DNA of 64,000 nt, from the NCBI RefSeq assembly GCF_020177575.1, contig NZ_JAHTBK010000001.1, positions 1,919,875 to 1,983,874 of the forward strand, in the 5' to 3' direction. Positions 1-9,153 of this stretch are shown one piece after another. A model generated the notes under the pieces. It worked only from the letters and a program-made list of their open reading frames with translations. It ran no database searches and had not been told where the DNA came from. The first letter of the stretch is position 1. Each line of letters begins with the position of its first letter. Source of the stretch: Hasllibacter sp. MH4015. Lineage in GTDB: Bacteria > Pseudomonadota > Alphaproteobacteria > Rhodobacterales > Rhodobacteraceae. The position numbers were made by a program, and so were the translations under genes.

Positions 1-840
1 CGCCCCCAGCGCCCCGCCCAGCGCCAGCGATCCGGTATCGCCCATGAACACGGCCGCAGGTGGCGCGTTGTACCACAGGAAGCCCAGGCCCCCTCCGATC
101 AGGCCCGCGCAGAAGATCAGCAATTCCCCCGTTCCCGGCACGTAATGGACGTCAAGGTAATCGGTGAAATCGACCCGGCCCACCGCGTAGGCGATCGCCC
201 CCAGCGTGCCCGCCGCGATCATCACCGGCATGATCGCCAGGCCGTCCAGCCCATCGGTCAGGTTCACGGCATTGGCGGAGCCGACGATCACGATCATCAC
301 GAAGGGAATATAGACCCAGCCGAAATTCAGCAAAACGTCCTTGAAGACCGGCACCGCCAGCTGGTTCGACAGCTCCTCGGGGTGCAACTCCGCGGCGATC
401 AAGGCGGCCCCCAGCGCGATGGCGAACCCCGCCGCCAGCCGCACCTTTCCCGAGACGCCCGCGCTCGTGTTACGGCTCACCTTTGCCCAGTCATCTGCAA
501 ACCCGATCAACCCGAAACAGACGGTCACGCCAAGCACCAGCCAGACATAGCCATTGTCCAGCCGCGCCCACATCACCGTCGAGAGGGTCAGCGCGGCAAG
601 GATCAAGAGACCGCCCATCGTGGGTGTGCCCGCCTTGGTTTCCAGGTGATGCTCCGGCCCGTCTTCGCGGATCGGCTGGCCATTGGCGTATTTGCGGCGC
701 AGCGCGTTGATCAGCGGGCGGCCGAAGATGAAGCCGAAGATCAGCGCCGTGAAAAAGGCCCCGCCGGCCCGGAACGTGATGTAGCGAAACAGATTGAAGA
801 CATCGCCACCGTCCGACAGCTCACTCAGCCAATACAACAT
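1..840 (-). CDS. mraY: Phospho-N-acetylmuramoyl-pentapeptide transferase, N-terminal 280 residues (partial)
   Basis: This integral membrane enzyme transfers phospho-MurNAc-pentapeptide from UDP to undecaprenyl phosphate, giving lipid I on the inner face of the cytoplasmic membrane. The visible part has alternating hydrophobic segments and the family signatures ADDWAK (about residue 115) and NLTDGLDG (about residue 190), which hold metal- and substrate-binding aspartates. The ATG ends at base 840; the gene runs off the left edge, so the C-terminal fifth or so is missing. It follows murF by 12 bases in the division/cell-wall operon. The family assignment is secure. Confidence 0.95.
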   Translation of the reverse strand, partial: MLYWLSELSDGGDVFNLFRYITFRAGGAFFTALIFGFIFGRPLINALRRKYANGQPIREDGPEHHLETKAGTPTMGGLLILAALTLSTVMWARLDNGYVWLVLGVTVCFGLIGFADDWAKVSRNTSAGVSGKVRLAAGFAIALGAALIAAELHPEELSNQLAVPVFKDVLLNFGWVYIPFVMIVIVGSANAVNLTDGLDGLAIMPVMIAAGTLGAIAYAVGRVDFTDYLDVHYVPGTGELLIFCAGLIGGGLGFLWYNAPPAAVFMGDTGSLALGGALGA

Positions 841-852
841 ATAGCGGTATCC

Positions 853-2259
853 TCACGCTTTATCCTCAACGGATTGCCCCAGTTTCCGCAGAGCGTCAAC
901 CACAAGGGAAATGCGGGAGCCCTTGGAGCCTTTGATGAGCACCACGTCGCCGGGGCGCAGGGTTCGGGGCAGCTCCTTGCACATCTGCGCCGCCGTCTCG
1001 GTATGGAGGCCGCGTTTCGCGCCCGGCAGGGCCAGGTGCAAGTGTTCCATCAACGTGCCGCTGGTATGAACCAGGTCGATAGCCGCCACAGTCTCCAGAT
1101 CGGCCACATCGGCATGCATCGCCTCCGCCTCATGCCCCAGTTCCAGCATGTCGCCCAGAACCGCGATACGCCGCCCGCCGCGAACGGGCTTTATGGCGGC
1201 CAGAACCTCCAACCCCGCGCTGAGCGACGCCGGGTTTGCGTTGAAGGCGTCGTCGATGATCTCGATGGCGATATCGTCGGTGCGGCTGAGTTGAATGCGC
1301 TCCCTCTGGCCGCGTCCTTCGACCGGCTGCCATTGCGACAGGGCCATGGACGCCATCGTCGGATCGGCGCCCGCGGCCGCCACGGCGCACAGGATCGCCA
1401 CGGCATTGCTGGCGTAATGGCGCCCCGCGACCGATAGCTTGGCAAGCCGCGCGCCGTCTGCGGTGGCGATGCGCATCACGGTGCTGTCTTCGGTCAGAAG
1501 AACATCGGCAAGGCGCAGATCGGCCTCCCCATCCTCCCCGAAGGTCACGACCTCCTGCGCGTGTTTCCGCGCGGCCTCCAGAAGGATGTCCTTTGTTTCC
1601 ACATCCATCGGCACGACGGCCACGCCCCCCGGCTCCAACCCCTCGAAGATGGAGGCTTTTTCCGCCGCGATCCCCTCGATCACGCCGAAGGCTTCCAGAT
1701 GGGCGGGCGCGATGGTGGTGATCAGCGCCACATGGGGCCGGGCCATGCGGGTCAGGGGTGCGATTTCCCCGGGATTGCTCATCGCGATCTCGATCACGGC
1801 GTAGTCGGTATCCGGGGGCATCCGCGCCAGGGTCAGCGGCACGCCCCAATGGTTGTTGTAGGAGGCGACGGCGGCGTGGATCTTGCCCTGCCCCCGCAAC
1901 GCGCTTTTCAGCATCTCCTTCGCGGTGGTCTTGCCCACCGAGCCGGTGATCGCGATCACGTGCGCATCGGTGCGCGCACGGGCGGCCTTGCCGAGATCTT
2001 CCAGGGCGACCAGCACGTCCTTTACCACGAGGCATTTCTCCGCCTCCACGCCATCGGGCACGCGGGCCACAAGCGCCGCCGCCGCGCCCTTTGCGAAGGC
2101 CTGGGCCACGAAGTCGTGTCCGTCCCGCTCCGCTGCCAGCGCGACGAACAGATCACCCGGTTGCAGCGTGCGGGTGTCAATGGACACCCCGTCGGCCAGC
2201 CATGTGCCCGTGACGCCGCCGGTCGCGGCCGTCGCATCTTCTGAGGTCCACAAGTTCAT
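853..2259 (-). CDS. murF: UDP-N-acetylmuramoyl-tripeptide--D-alanyl-D-alanine ligase
   Basis: This cytoplasmic Mur ligase uses ATP to add D-Ala-D-Ala to UDP-MurNAc-tripeptide, completing the pentapeptide precursor. At 468 aa it is a normal length. The Mur ligase ATP-binding loop is visible as [12 protein letters not shown] near residue 110, followed by the central domain and a C-terminal domain beginning near [10 protein letters not shown]. Its ATG overlaps the end of murE by four bases (ATGA type), so the two are probably translationally coupled, and mraY follows after 12 bases. Order and spacing match the conserved dcw cluster. Confidence 0.97.
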   Translation of the reverse strand: MNLWTSEDATAATGGVTGTWLADGVSIDTRTLQPGDLFVALAAERDGHDFVAQAFAKGAAAALVARVPDGVEAEKCLVVKDVLVALEDLGKAARARTDAHVIAITGSVGKTTAKEMLKSALRGQGKIHAAVASYNNHWGVPLTLARMPPDTDYAVIEIAMSNPGEIAPLTRMARPHVALITTIAPAHLEAFGVIEGIAAEKASIFEGLEPGGVAVVPMDVETKDILLEAARKHAQEVVTFGEDGEADLRLADVLLTEDSTVMRIATADGARLAKLSVAGRHYASNAVAILCAVAAAGADPTMASMALSQWQPVEGRGQRERIQLSRTDDIAIEIIDDAFNANPASLSAGLEVLAAIKPVRGGRRIAVLGDMLELGHEAEAMHADVADLETVAAIDLVHTSGTLMEHLHLALPGAKRGLHTETAAQMCKELPRTLRPGDVVLIKGSKGSRISLVVDALRKLGQSVEDKA

Positions 2260-3731
2260 ATGGCCCCCTCCAGCGCCGCCACCGCGACGGAGGCCTGCTC
2301 GACATCGTCGAACGGATAGACGACATCGCCCACTTCCTGCCCGGTCTCGTGTCCCTTGCCCGCGATCAGCAGTGCGTCACCGGGTTCCAGCATATCGACG
2401 CCGCGCAAAATCGCCTCCGCCCGGTCGCCGATCTCCGTCGCCTCGGGACATCCCTCCAAAACGGCCCGGCGGATGGTCGCCGGGTCCTCGGATCGAGGAT
2501 TATCGTCTGTCACTATTGCAACATCACTCCACAGTTTTGCCGCTTCCCCCATCAATGGACGCTTTCCCGTGTCCCTGTCGCCACCTGCCCCGAAAACAAC
2601 GATCAAACGGCCCAATACATGCGGCCGCAGCGCCTTCAGGGCCACTTCGAGGCTGTCCGGCGTATGTGAATAATCAACATAAATGGGTGCGCCGTGGTGT
2701 CGCCGTGCAGCCAGCTGCATCCGTCCCCGGACACCCTGCATCCTGGGCAGAACCGCGAACACCGCGTCGGGATCTTCCCCCCCCGCGATCGCCAAGCCTG
2801 CCGCCGTCAGGACATTCATCGCCTGGAAGCCACCGATCAGGTCCAGCCGCGCCTGCCGTGCCGCGCCTTGCCAGCGGAACAGCACGTCCTGGCCCGTCTC
2901 GTCGATCCGTCGCCCCGTGATCTTGAGCGCGGCCTCGGTGTATTGCGCGACACCCAAGACCTCGATCCCGCGCCCGTCGCAAGCGTCCGCGACGCGCGGG
3001 CCGTGGGGGTCGTCCAGGTTCACGACGGCCACGCCGTCCTCCGGCAACAGCCCCGTGAAAAGCCGCAGCTTGGCGTCGAAATACGCCTCCATCGTGCCGT
3101 GATAATCAAGGTGATCCTGGGTGAGGTTGGTGAACGCCGCCGCAGCCAACCGCACCCCAACCATGCGTTTCTGGTCCAACCCGTGGGACGACGCCTCCAT
3201 CGCGGCATGGGTCACGCCCGCCGCTTCCATGTCTGCAAGCACGCGGTGCAATGTCACGGCGTCCGGCGTGGTATGCAGGCCGGGCGCTTCAAAGGCACCT
3301 TCGACCCCGGTTGTACCGACATTGACCGCCGGGCGGCCCAAAGCCTCCCAGATCTGGCGGGTGAAGCTGGCGACCGAGGTTTTGCCATTGGTCCCCGTCA
3401 CCGCCACCATCGTCTCGGGCTGTGACCCGAAGAACAGGGCCGCAGCATGGGCCAAGGCGTCGGCGGCATCCTCCACCACCACAAGCGCCGCATCCGACGC
3501 TGCCAGTTCCTTGGCCGCAATCTCCGCGCCGGTGCGATCGGTCAAGATGGCCACCGCGCCCATGCGCAAGGCATATTGGATGAATTCGCCGCCATGGACC
3601 CGGGTGCCGGGCAAGGCCGCAAACAGCGTGCCCTTCTCCACCTTCCGGCTGTCGAGCGCCAGCGCCCTGACCGCAACATCGCCACCCGATTTGGGGGTCA
3701 GGCCCAGATCGGAAAGTCGTCTCTCAGCCAT
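2256..3731 (-). CDS. murE: UDP-N-acetylmuramoyl-L-alanyl-D-glutamate--2,6-diaminopimelate ligase
   Basis: This cytoplasmic ATP-dependent ligase adds the third residue of the peptidoglycan stem peptide. At 491 aa it has the three-domain Mur ligase plan, with the P-loop GTNGKTS at residues 113-119. The motif DNPRSEDP near residue 406 is the diagnostic DNPR sequence of enzymes that select meso-diaminopimelate, as expected for a Gram-negative. It lies 11 bases after ftsI and overlaps murF by four bases. Confidence 0.97.
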   Translation of the reverse strand: MAERRLSDLGLTPKSGGDVAVRALALDSRKVEKGTLFAALPGTRVHGGEFIQYALRMGAVAILTDRTGAEIAAKELAASDAALVVVEDAADALAHAAALFFGSQPETMVAVTGTNGKTSVASFTRQIWEALGRPAVNVGTTGVEGAFEAPGLHTTPDAVTLHRVLADMEAAGVTHAAMEASSHGLDQKRMVGVRLAAAAFTNLTQDHLDYHGTMEAYFDAKLRLFTGLLPEDGVAVVNLDDPHGPRVADACDGRGIEVLGVAQYTEAALKITGRRIDETGQDVLFRWQGAARQARLDLIGGFQAMNVLTAAGLAIAGGEDPDAVFAVLPRMQGVRGRMQLAARRHHGAPIYVDYSHTPDSLEVALKALRPHVLGRLIVVFGAGGDRDTGKRPLMGEAAKLWSDVAIVTDDNPRSEDPATIRRAVLEGCPEATEIGDRAEAILRGVDMLEPGDALLIAGKGHETGQEVGDVVYPFDDVEQASVAVAALEGAI

Positions 3732-3742
3732 CGCGGCACCTC

Positions 3743-5524
3743 TCAGTTCGAGGAGTTGGATAGCTGCAAACCGAGGGGGTGTTCAACGTCTGGCCGCAGA
3801 CCCAGAAGCGGTGCGGTGCGGCGGATGATCTCCGCGGCCACGGGCACGGCGGTCCAACCGGCGGTGCGGCGCGGCTGCGGCCCGCTCAATTCGGCCGCCT
3901 CCTGCAAGGTCACGATCAGCACATATTGCGGGTCATTCATCGGGAAGGCGCTGGCAAAGGTATTGAGGTTGCGATCCTCGTAATATCCCCCCTGCGGGCG
4001 CGGCAGATCGGCGGTGCCGGTCTTGCCACCTATGTAATAGCCGTCAACTTCCCCGAAGGATGCGGTGCCATCCGTCACGACCGAGCGGAGCAAGGCGCGC
4101 ATCGCGTCGCTTGTCGCCTCGGAAATGATGCGCAGCCCGTCTTGCGGGTCTTCCCGGCGCACCAGCGTCGGCTCGATCTCCGTTCCGCCATTGACCATCG
4201 TGGAATAGGCCGAAGCCAGATGCAGCGGCGAGGTGGAGATGCCGTGGCCGTAGGAAATCGTCATCGTGGCCAACTCCCCCCAGCGCGGCGGCAGAAGCGG
4301 GCGGCCCGATGCGGCCTCCACCAACTCAACTGGTGTGGGTTCCAGAAGGCCCAATTCCGCCAGGAAGCTGCGCTGCCGCTCACCGCCGATCGTTCGCGCG
4401 ATCCGGGCGGTGCCGATATTCGACGAGTGGATCAGCACGTCGGCCACCGATTGCTCCGGGCCATAATTGGAGAAGTCGCGGATTGCGAAACCGGCCATGC
4501 GCAACGGTCCGGTCGTGTCGATCATGTCATAGACGGAATAAAGGTTCAGTTCCAACGCCTGCGCAATCGTGAAGGTCTTGAAAACGCTTCCCAATTCATA
4601 AACGCCCTGCACCGCGCGGTTGAAGAGCGGGCTGTCGGCCTGATCGCCTTCCAGAAGCGGACGCGGACGTGCATTGGGGTCGAAATCCGGCAGGCTCGCC
4701 ATGGAGATGACTTCACCGGTATGCACATCCATCAAGACCGCCGCTGCACCCCGCGCATTCATCAGCGCCATGCCACCGGCCAGCACTTCCTCCACCGCGG
4801 CCTGAACCGACAGATCAAGCGACAGCATCAACGGATCGACGCGGGACGGGTCGCGCAGCTCCGCGTCGAATTGCGCCTCCACCCCCGCGATGCCGATCAC
4901 TTCGGCCGCGTTCACCGCTTCTTCGCCAAAGCTCGCGCCGCCCAGGATGTGCGACGCGATGGAGCCATTGGGATAAAGGCGCATCTCGCGCGGGCCGAAC
5001 AGAAGACCGGGGGAGCCGATGTCGTGGACCTGCTGTTCCTGCTCGGGCGAGATATAGCGGCGCAACCAGATGAACCGCGCGCCCGACGTGAACCTGCGAT
5101 AGAGGTCCTCGGCATCCATTTCCGGGAAGATCTCCGCCAGACCTTCGGCGGCCTGACGCGGGTAGATGATGTCGTGGGGGTGGGCGTAAAGCGCGTTCGT
5201 TGCGAAATTCGTGGCTAGGATGCGCCCGTGGCGGTCGGTGATGTCCGCGCGCGTATTCAGGATCGTGGGACCCTGGCTGAGGGTGCGCGGCTCCGTCGGC
5301 TCGGACGTGGCAAGGGCCGCCATCCGCGTGCCGACTGCACCGAAGGCCAGAACGAAGCAAAGCGCGACCAACAAAAGCCGGCTTTCGGCGCGCACGCGCA
5401 TCCGGTCACGCTGTGCCTCGTGGCGCAAGCGCAGGTTTTCTTTCTCGACGTTGTCGGGGTTTTCGCCGCGACGGCGGGCGTCGAGGATGCGGGTCAGCGG
5501 GCGAAGCGGAATGCGAAGGCTCAT
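3743..5524 (-). CDS. ftsI: Penicillin-binding protein, septal transpeptidase FtsI (PBP3)
   Basis: This class B PBP cross-links peptidoglycan at the division septum with FtsW. It has 593 aa: a short basic cytoplasmic tail, one membrane segment at about residues 49-71, a PBP dimerisation domain, and the transpeptidase domain. The three active-site motifs are SVFK (313-316, acyl-enzyme serine S313), SSN (367-369) and KTGT (501-504). Its ATG overlaps the TGA of ftsL (ATGA), which suggests coupled synthesis of two divisome proteins. Confidence 0.96.
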   Translation of the reverse strand: MSLRIPLRPLTRILDARRRGENPDNVEKENLRLRHEAQRDRMRVRAESRLLLVALCFVLAFGAVGTRMAALATSEPTEPRTLSQGPTILNTRADITDRHGRILATNFATNALYAHPHDIIYPRQAAEGLAEIFPEMDAEDLYRRFTSGARFIWLRRYISPEQEQQVHDIGSPGLLFGPREMRLYPNGSIASHILGGASFGEEAVNAAEVIGIAGVEAQFDAELRDPSRVDPLMLSLDLSVQAAVEEVLAGGMALMNARGAAAVLMDVHTGEVISMASLPDFDPNARPRPLLEGDQADSPLFNRAVQGVYELGSVFKTFTIAQALELNLYSVYDMIDTTGPLRMAGFAIRDFSNYGPEQSVADVLIHSSNIGTARIARTIGGERQRSFLAELGLLEPTPVELVEAASGRPLLPPRWGELATMTISYGHGISTSPLHLASAYSTMVNGGTEIEPTLVRREDPQDGLRIISEATSDAMRALLRSVVTDGTASFGEVDGYYIGGKTGTADLPRPQGGYYEDRNLNTFASAFPMNDPQYVLIVTLQEAAELSGPQPRRTAGWTAVPVAAEIIRRTAPLLGLRPDVEHPLGLQLSNSSN

Positions 5525-5892
5525 AGGGGCTCGATCTCCTCATCCACAGTGATCTGTCCGACCGAGGAATTGTTTTGCAACATCTCCGGGGCCAGCGGCT
5601 CCGGCTCGGGCGCAGGGAATGGGATCTGCGCCACATCTCCGAACTGGTCCGGCGCAAGCGGCAAGAGCCCCAGCCGCTCGAAGTTGAACAACGCCAATTC
5701 ACGCAAACGGTCGGGACGGTTGAGATACGCCCATTCCGCGCGCAGAACGCTCAGGCGCTCGTGCTCCGCCGCGATCTGGCGTTGCAGTCGGTCGACATCG
5801 CGGTCCGCCATCTGGGTCTGGATCGTCTGGTGATAGGCCCAGTACCCAAGGCCAATGACAAGGATTGCGGCGATCAGGGTGGTGAATCGCAT
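5521..5892 (-). CDS. ftsL: Cell division protein FtsL-like
   Basis: This is a small bitopic divisome protein of 123 aa: a very short cytoplasmic end, one membrane helix (about residues 4-20), then a periplasmic heptad-type coiled coil up to about residue 60 and a proline/glutamate-rich tail. FtsL binds FtsB and FtsQ and helps activate FtsWI. I chose the ATG ending at base 5892, just past the rsmH stop, over an upstream ATG at 5955 that would sit inside rsmH and put a non-hydrophobic stretch before the helix. FtsL sequences diverge widely, so the call rests on topology and on position between rsmH and ftsI. Confidence 0.85.
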   Translation of the reverse strand: MRFTTLIAAILVIGLGYWAYHQTIQTQMADRDVDRLQRQIAAEHERLSVLRAEWAYLNRPDRLRELALFNFERLGLLPLAPDQFGDVAQIPFPAPEPEPLAPEMLQNNSSVGQITVDEEIEPL

Positions 5893-5893
5893 C

Positions 5894-6874
5894 TCAATGC
5901 ACCTCCACGCGGGGCAGCCCGAGGCGAGCAGTGTCAATGGCCTCCGCCGGGGCATCGGTACGGGTCGCGATGCGCAACTTGGCGGAGCGGGCGCGCGGGT
6001 TGCGCGCGATTTCTTCTGCGTCAGGCGCGATGGCCTTGCGTGGGGTCAGCGTGAAGGCGGGCGTCTTTTCCGCCGCCTCCGGTGCATAGCGCGATCCGCC
6101 GCCCCCGGTGCTGGACCGTTCGGCCATGAACCGTTTCACGATGCGGTCCTCGGAGGAATGGAACGTGACAACGGCGAGCTTGCCGCCCGGACGCAAGGCG
6201 CGCTCAGCGGCCATCAGACCTTCGGCCAGTTGCCCGAATTCATCGTTCACCGCTATGCGGATCGCCTGGAACGACCGTGTCGCGGGGTGGCTTTGGCCGG
6301 GCTTCTTGCGCGGCAGGCATCCTTCAATGATACCAGCCAGTTGCAGGGTGGAGTTGATGCGGTTCTTCGCTCGCTCCGCCACGATCGCCTTGGCAATCCG
6401 GCGCGCCGCACGCTCTTCCGCGTAATGATAGAGGATGTCCGCCAGAAGCGCCTCGGGCGCGTCGTTCACAAGGTCCTCGGCGCTCACACCGGCCTGCCCC
6501 ATCCGCATATCCAGCGGCCCGTCGCGCATGAAGGAAAAGCCGCGCTCGGCCAAGTCCAGCTGCATGGAGGACACGCCCAGATCCAGCGTCACACCATCCA
6601 GTGGCTGACCGGCCAGAGCATCGAGTTCGGAAAACGTGCCTTCGACCAGCCGCAGCCGGTCGTCATACTCACCGGCCCAGGCAGCGGCCATTTCAAACGC
6701 CAAAGGATCGCGATCCACCCCAATCACCAGATCCGCCCCCCTATCCAGCAAGCCACGGGCGTATCCACCAGCGCCGAAGGTCCCGTCCAACCAGACGCCA
6801 GAAACCGGCGCGACCTCCGCGAGGATCGAGGTCAAGAGTACGGGGACATGCGGGGCGTCTGTCGCGTCTGTCAT
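5894..6874 (-). CDS. rsmH: 16S rRNA (cytosine(1402)-N4)-methyltransferase RsmH (MraW)
   Basis: This SAM-dependent enzyme methylates N4 of C1402 in the ribosomal P site. At 326 aa it opens with HVPVLLTSI and has the SAM-binding loop [10 protein letters not shown] near residue 30; the MraW-specific PLDMRMG and SSMQLDL motifs follow. Its start overlaps the last four bases of mraZ and its end lies next to the ftsL start, so it is embedded in the dcw operon as in most bacteria. Confidence 0.97.
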   Translation of the reverse strand: MTDATDAPHVPVLLTSILAEVAPVSGVWLDGTFGAGGYARGLLDRGADLVIGVDRDPLAFEMAAAWAGEYDDRLRLVEGTFSELDALAGQPLDGVTLDLGVSSMQLDLAERGFSFMRDGPLDMRMGQAGVSAEDLVNDAPEALLADILYHYAEERAARRIAKAIVAERAKNRINSTLQLAGIIEGCLPRKKPGQSHPATRSFQAIRIAVNDEFGQLAEGLMAAERALRPGGKLAVVTFHSSEDRIVKRFMAERSSTGGGGSRYAPEAAEKTPAFTLTPRKAIAPDAEEIARNPRARSAKLRIATRTDAPAEAIDTARLGLPRVEVH

Positions 6875-7398
6875 TCGGCATCGTCACGCACCGGGGCGGG
6901 TTTCGCATTGGCAAGCGAGACCGGATTGAAGAATTCCTTGCCCTTGCCCAATTTGTCGAGCATCGCGGCCAGCTTGTCCTTGGACGCCTCGCTGTCGGCG
7001 GGTTTGAGGATATGGAACTTGGTGCCCTTGCCCTGGAACACGGCCTCCCCGTCCAACGCCAGCTTCTCGCGCGCGGGGCCGGGAAGAACGAACCGGCCCG
7101 CATCGTCGACAACGATTTCATCGCACAGGGAATAGAACAGGATTTCAAGGACTTCGCGCTCCGCCTCGCCCTCGGGCATGGCCTGGATTTTCGCGTCGAG
7201 ATTGTCGTATGCGTCGCCCGACAGGCATTCCACGTAATCATAGGCGGGGTTGCCATAGGCGATATAGAGGCGCGGCGCGTCACCGGGGCCGCAGGCGGCA
7301 TCGGCGGATTGCAACGCGCGACGGAACTTGGCCGGGAGCGACACCCGGCCCTTCCCGTCAACCTTGACGGTGCTTGTTCCTGTAAAGCGCGCATCCAC
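6871..7398 (-). CDS. mraZ: Transcriptional regulator / nucleoid-associated protein MraZ
   Basis: MraZ is an AbrB-fold protein that forms rings and, in species where it has been tested, represses the dcw operon through tandem TGGGN boxes. The protein has 175 aa with the two expected repeats, [14 protein letters not shown] near residue 13 and [14 protein letters not shown] near residue 90, plus an acidic/basic C-terminal extension. It is first in the operon, about 350 bases below the candidate promoter, with matching box-like repeats at 7740-7794 (see that entry). Autoregulation is inferred from family knowledge. Confidence 0.96.
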   Translation of the reverse strand: MDARFTGTSTVKVDGKGRVSLPAKFRRALQSADAACGPGDAPRLYIAYGNPAYDYVECLSGDAYDNLDAKIQAMPEGEAEREVLEILFYSLCDEIVVDDAGRFVLPGPAREKLALDGEAVFQGKGTKFHILKPADSEASKDKLAAMLDKLGKGKEFFNPVSLANAKPAPVRDDAE

Positions 7399-7497
7399 GT
7401 GCGTGTTGCCTCATGTCCCGGGCGCGCCTTGGCGCCCTAATGCTCCAGGCGCGTTTCGCGCCACATTTTGGCCAAAGTTCGGCCGTATTTCGCCCCC

Positions 7498-7745
7498 CTG
7501 AAAATGGAAACGGCGGTTGAGGAAGCTGCCACTCCTCAACCGCCGCCCTCGTCCCATTTCTGGGGTGTCCGACTGCGCAAACTACCTGGGGGGATGTCTG
7601 CTCGCCTGCGCGCCGGATCTCTGCGTCTCGGCGAATGAGATGCCTGTATGAACCTGCCTTTTTGTTTTTGTTGGTTCAGGTCTTTGCGACCCGTTGTTGT
7701 TGTCTCGTTGCCGATGACCTCTTGTCTCATGGGACATTCTCCCAA
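7498..7745 (-). ncRNA. upsM: UpsM-like leader sRNA upstream of mraZ (candidate)
   Basis: About 350 bases separate mraZ from the nearest promoter-like sequence on this strand, with no convincing gene between. The leader runs into a perfect 13-bp stem with a T-rich tail about 240 bases downstream, still 100 bases before mraZ. In Rhodobacter sphaeroides the dcw operon has the same architecture: an extended 5' leader yields the abundant sRNA UpsM (about 200 nt) by partial termination. I assign the name by position and architecture only. The 5' end is approximate; a start between about 7739 and 7765 fits the possible promoters. Confidence 0.7.
7501..7545 (-). terminator. Intrinsic terminator inside the mraZ leader
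   Basis: The arms 7511-7523 and 7533-7545 are perfectly complementary over 13 bp (CGGCGGTTGAGGA and its reverse complement), with a nine-base loop. Read on the minus strand, the stem is followed by TTTCCATTTT. This should end a large share of transcripts before mraZ and define the 3' end of the UpsM-like RNA. Readthrough must occur, because the essential division genes lie below it. Confidence 0.8.
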
Positions 7746-7794
7746 TCAATACCTTTTTTCACCACTTTGCCCCAATACGTTGATTCTGACCCCA
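7740..7794 (-). promoter_or_regulatory. Candidate MraZ box array over the dcw promoter
   Basis: On the minus strand TGG(G/T)-type pentamers recur on a 10-bp grid: TGGGG at 7794-7790 and 7774-7770, TGGTG at 7764-7760, degenerate AGGTA at 7754-7750 and TGGGA at 7744-7740; the 7784 position is not matched. This is the TGGGN-N5 direct-repeat form known for MraZ binding sites. Possible core promoters overlap it: TTGGGG (7775-7770) with TATTGA (7751-7746) at 18 bp, or TTGCAT (7799-7794) with TATTGG (7777-7772) at 16 bp. Neither is a strong sigma-70 match, so the start site is open. Confidence 0.6.
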
Positions 7795-8027
7795 TGCAAA
7801 CACAGCATCTTGTGTCTGAGACCGGGCAGATTGAGGCTCATCTAGTGGGGTGGTGGCGGATCGTCCCACAATATGGGGTCCACCGACCGTCAGGGAAGAA
7901 AGTGGGGCGCGGTGGAAGATTTTTCCCAAATCCACCCAGCCCTTTCCCCAGGGTCACCTTTTGTTCTGGTTTTTCGGGAACGAATCACCCTGACGGCGCA
8001 CGATCCCAGCGAAGCGCGATCCCGGAT

Positions 8028-9119
8028 TCAGGCCATTCCACCGTCGATGAATCGCTTGGCGAGGCTCGCATATGCCTCCGCCATCGGGCCGTCGCCTGCG
8101 GCAACCGGTGTTCCGGCATCCCCGGCGATGCGCGTCTCAAGGTCGATGGGTAGCGCACCCAGGAACGGCAGGTCCAACCGCTCCGCCTCTGCCCGCACAC
8201 CGCCTTCCCCGAAGATATGCGCCTCATGGCCGCATTTCGGGCAATGGTAGCTGGCCATGTTCTCGATCAGGCCCAGGATCGGCGTCTTGAGCGTCTCGAA
8301 CATGTTGAGCGCCTTGCGCGCGTCCAGAAGCGCCACGTCCTGCGGCGTGCTTACCACGATCGCCCCGGTCACTTCGGACCGCTGGCACAAGGTCATCGCC
8401 ACATCACCCGTGCCCGGCGGCAGATCGACCAGCAGCACGTCCAGCTCGCCCCATTCCACCTGGGTCAGCATCTGCTGCAATGCGCCCATCAGCATCGGGC
8501 CGCGCCAGACCACCGCCTTCTCCTCCGGCAGCATGAAGCCGATGGACATCAGCGTCACGCCATGGCCGTGGAGCGGAATGATCGTCTTCCCGTCGGGGGA
8601 GGCGGGGCGCTTGTTCACACCCATCATCCGCGGCACGCTTGGGCCATAGATATCGGCGTCCAGCAGCCCCACGCGGCGGCCAAGTCGCGCCAGCGCAACG
8701 GCGAGGTTGGTGGAGACGGTGGACTTGCCCACGCCCCCCTTGCCCGAGCCGATCCCGATGATCCGCTGTACGCCCTTGGGGCGCATCGGCCCCTCCTGCT
8801 GTTTCATATGGCCGCCCACCTTCAGGCTCGGCGGCTCCTGCGCAGGGGCCGCCTGCGGTGGGACCTTGGCAGGGCCATGGGCCGTCAGGGCCACGGTCGC
8901 GCTCGCCACGCCGTCCAACCGCTCGACGAGCGCCTGCGCCGCGTCGCGCACGGGTCCCATGGCTTGCGCGGCCTCGGGCGTCGGAGCTTCCAGGATGAAA
9001 CTCACGCGGTCGCCCTGGACTTGCACCGCCCGGACCATGTCCCGGCTGACCACGTCGCCGCCATCGGGCAGGGACAGGGCGCGCAAGGCTTGCAGGATCG
9101 TCTCGCGGGTCTGGGACAT
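8028..9119 (-). CDS. Mrp/ApbC-type P-loop ATPase, iron-sulfur cluster carrier
   Basis: This cytoplasmic MinD/Mrp-family ATPase binds and transfers Fe-S clusters to apoproteins. It has 363 aa: an N-terminal MIP18/DUF59-like domain (about 1-85), a Pro/Ala-rich linker, and the NTPase domain with the deviant Walker A GSGKGGVGKS at 124-133. A CPKC motif near residue 285 supplies the cysteines that bridge a cluster between two subunits. The downstream neighbour is the dcw promoter region, so this gene ends independently of it. Confidence 0.93.
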   Translation of the reverse strand: MSQTRETILQALRALSLPDGGDVVSRDMVRAVQVQGDRVSFILEAPTPEAAQAMGPVRDAAQALVERLDGVASATVALTAHGPAKVPPQAAPAQEPPSLKVGGHMKQQEGPMRPKGVQRIIGIGSGKGGVGKSTVSTNLAVALARLGRRVGLLDADIYGPSVPRMMGVNKRPASPDGKTIIPLHGHGVTLMSIGFMLPEEKAVVWRGPMLMGALQQMLTQVEWGELDVLLVDLPPGTGDVAMTLCQRSEVTGAIVVSTPQDVALLDARKALNMFETLKTPILGLIENMASYHCPKCGHEAHIFGEGGVRAEAERLDLPFLGALPIDLETRIAGDAGTPVAAGDGPMAEAYASLAKRFIDGGMA

Positions 9120-9153
9120 GGGTGGCGGCCTTCGGGTCAGGGGGCGTTTCCCG

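Noticed and set aside
145-1437. A 430-codon plus-strand frame over mraY and murF
   Set aside because: It crosses the junction of two well-identified minus-strand genes and is rich in His, Arg and Gln, typical of a shadow frame.
7536-7745. A 69-codon frame inside the mraZ leader
   Set aside because: It coincides with the UpsM-like RNA and its terminator; the product is basic low-complexity sequence with no convincing ribosome binding site.
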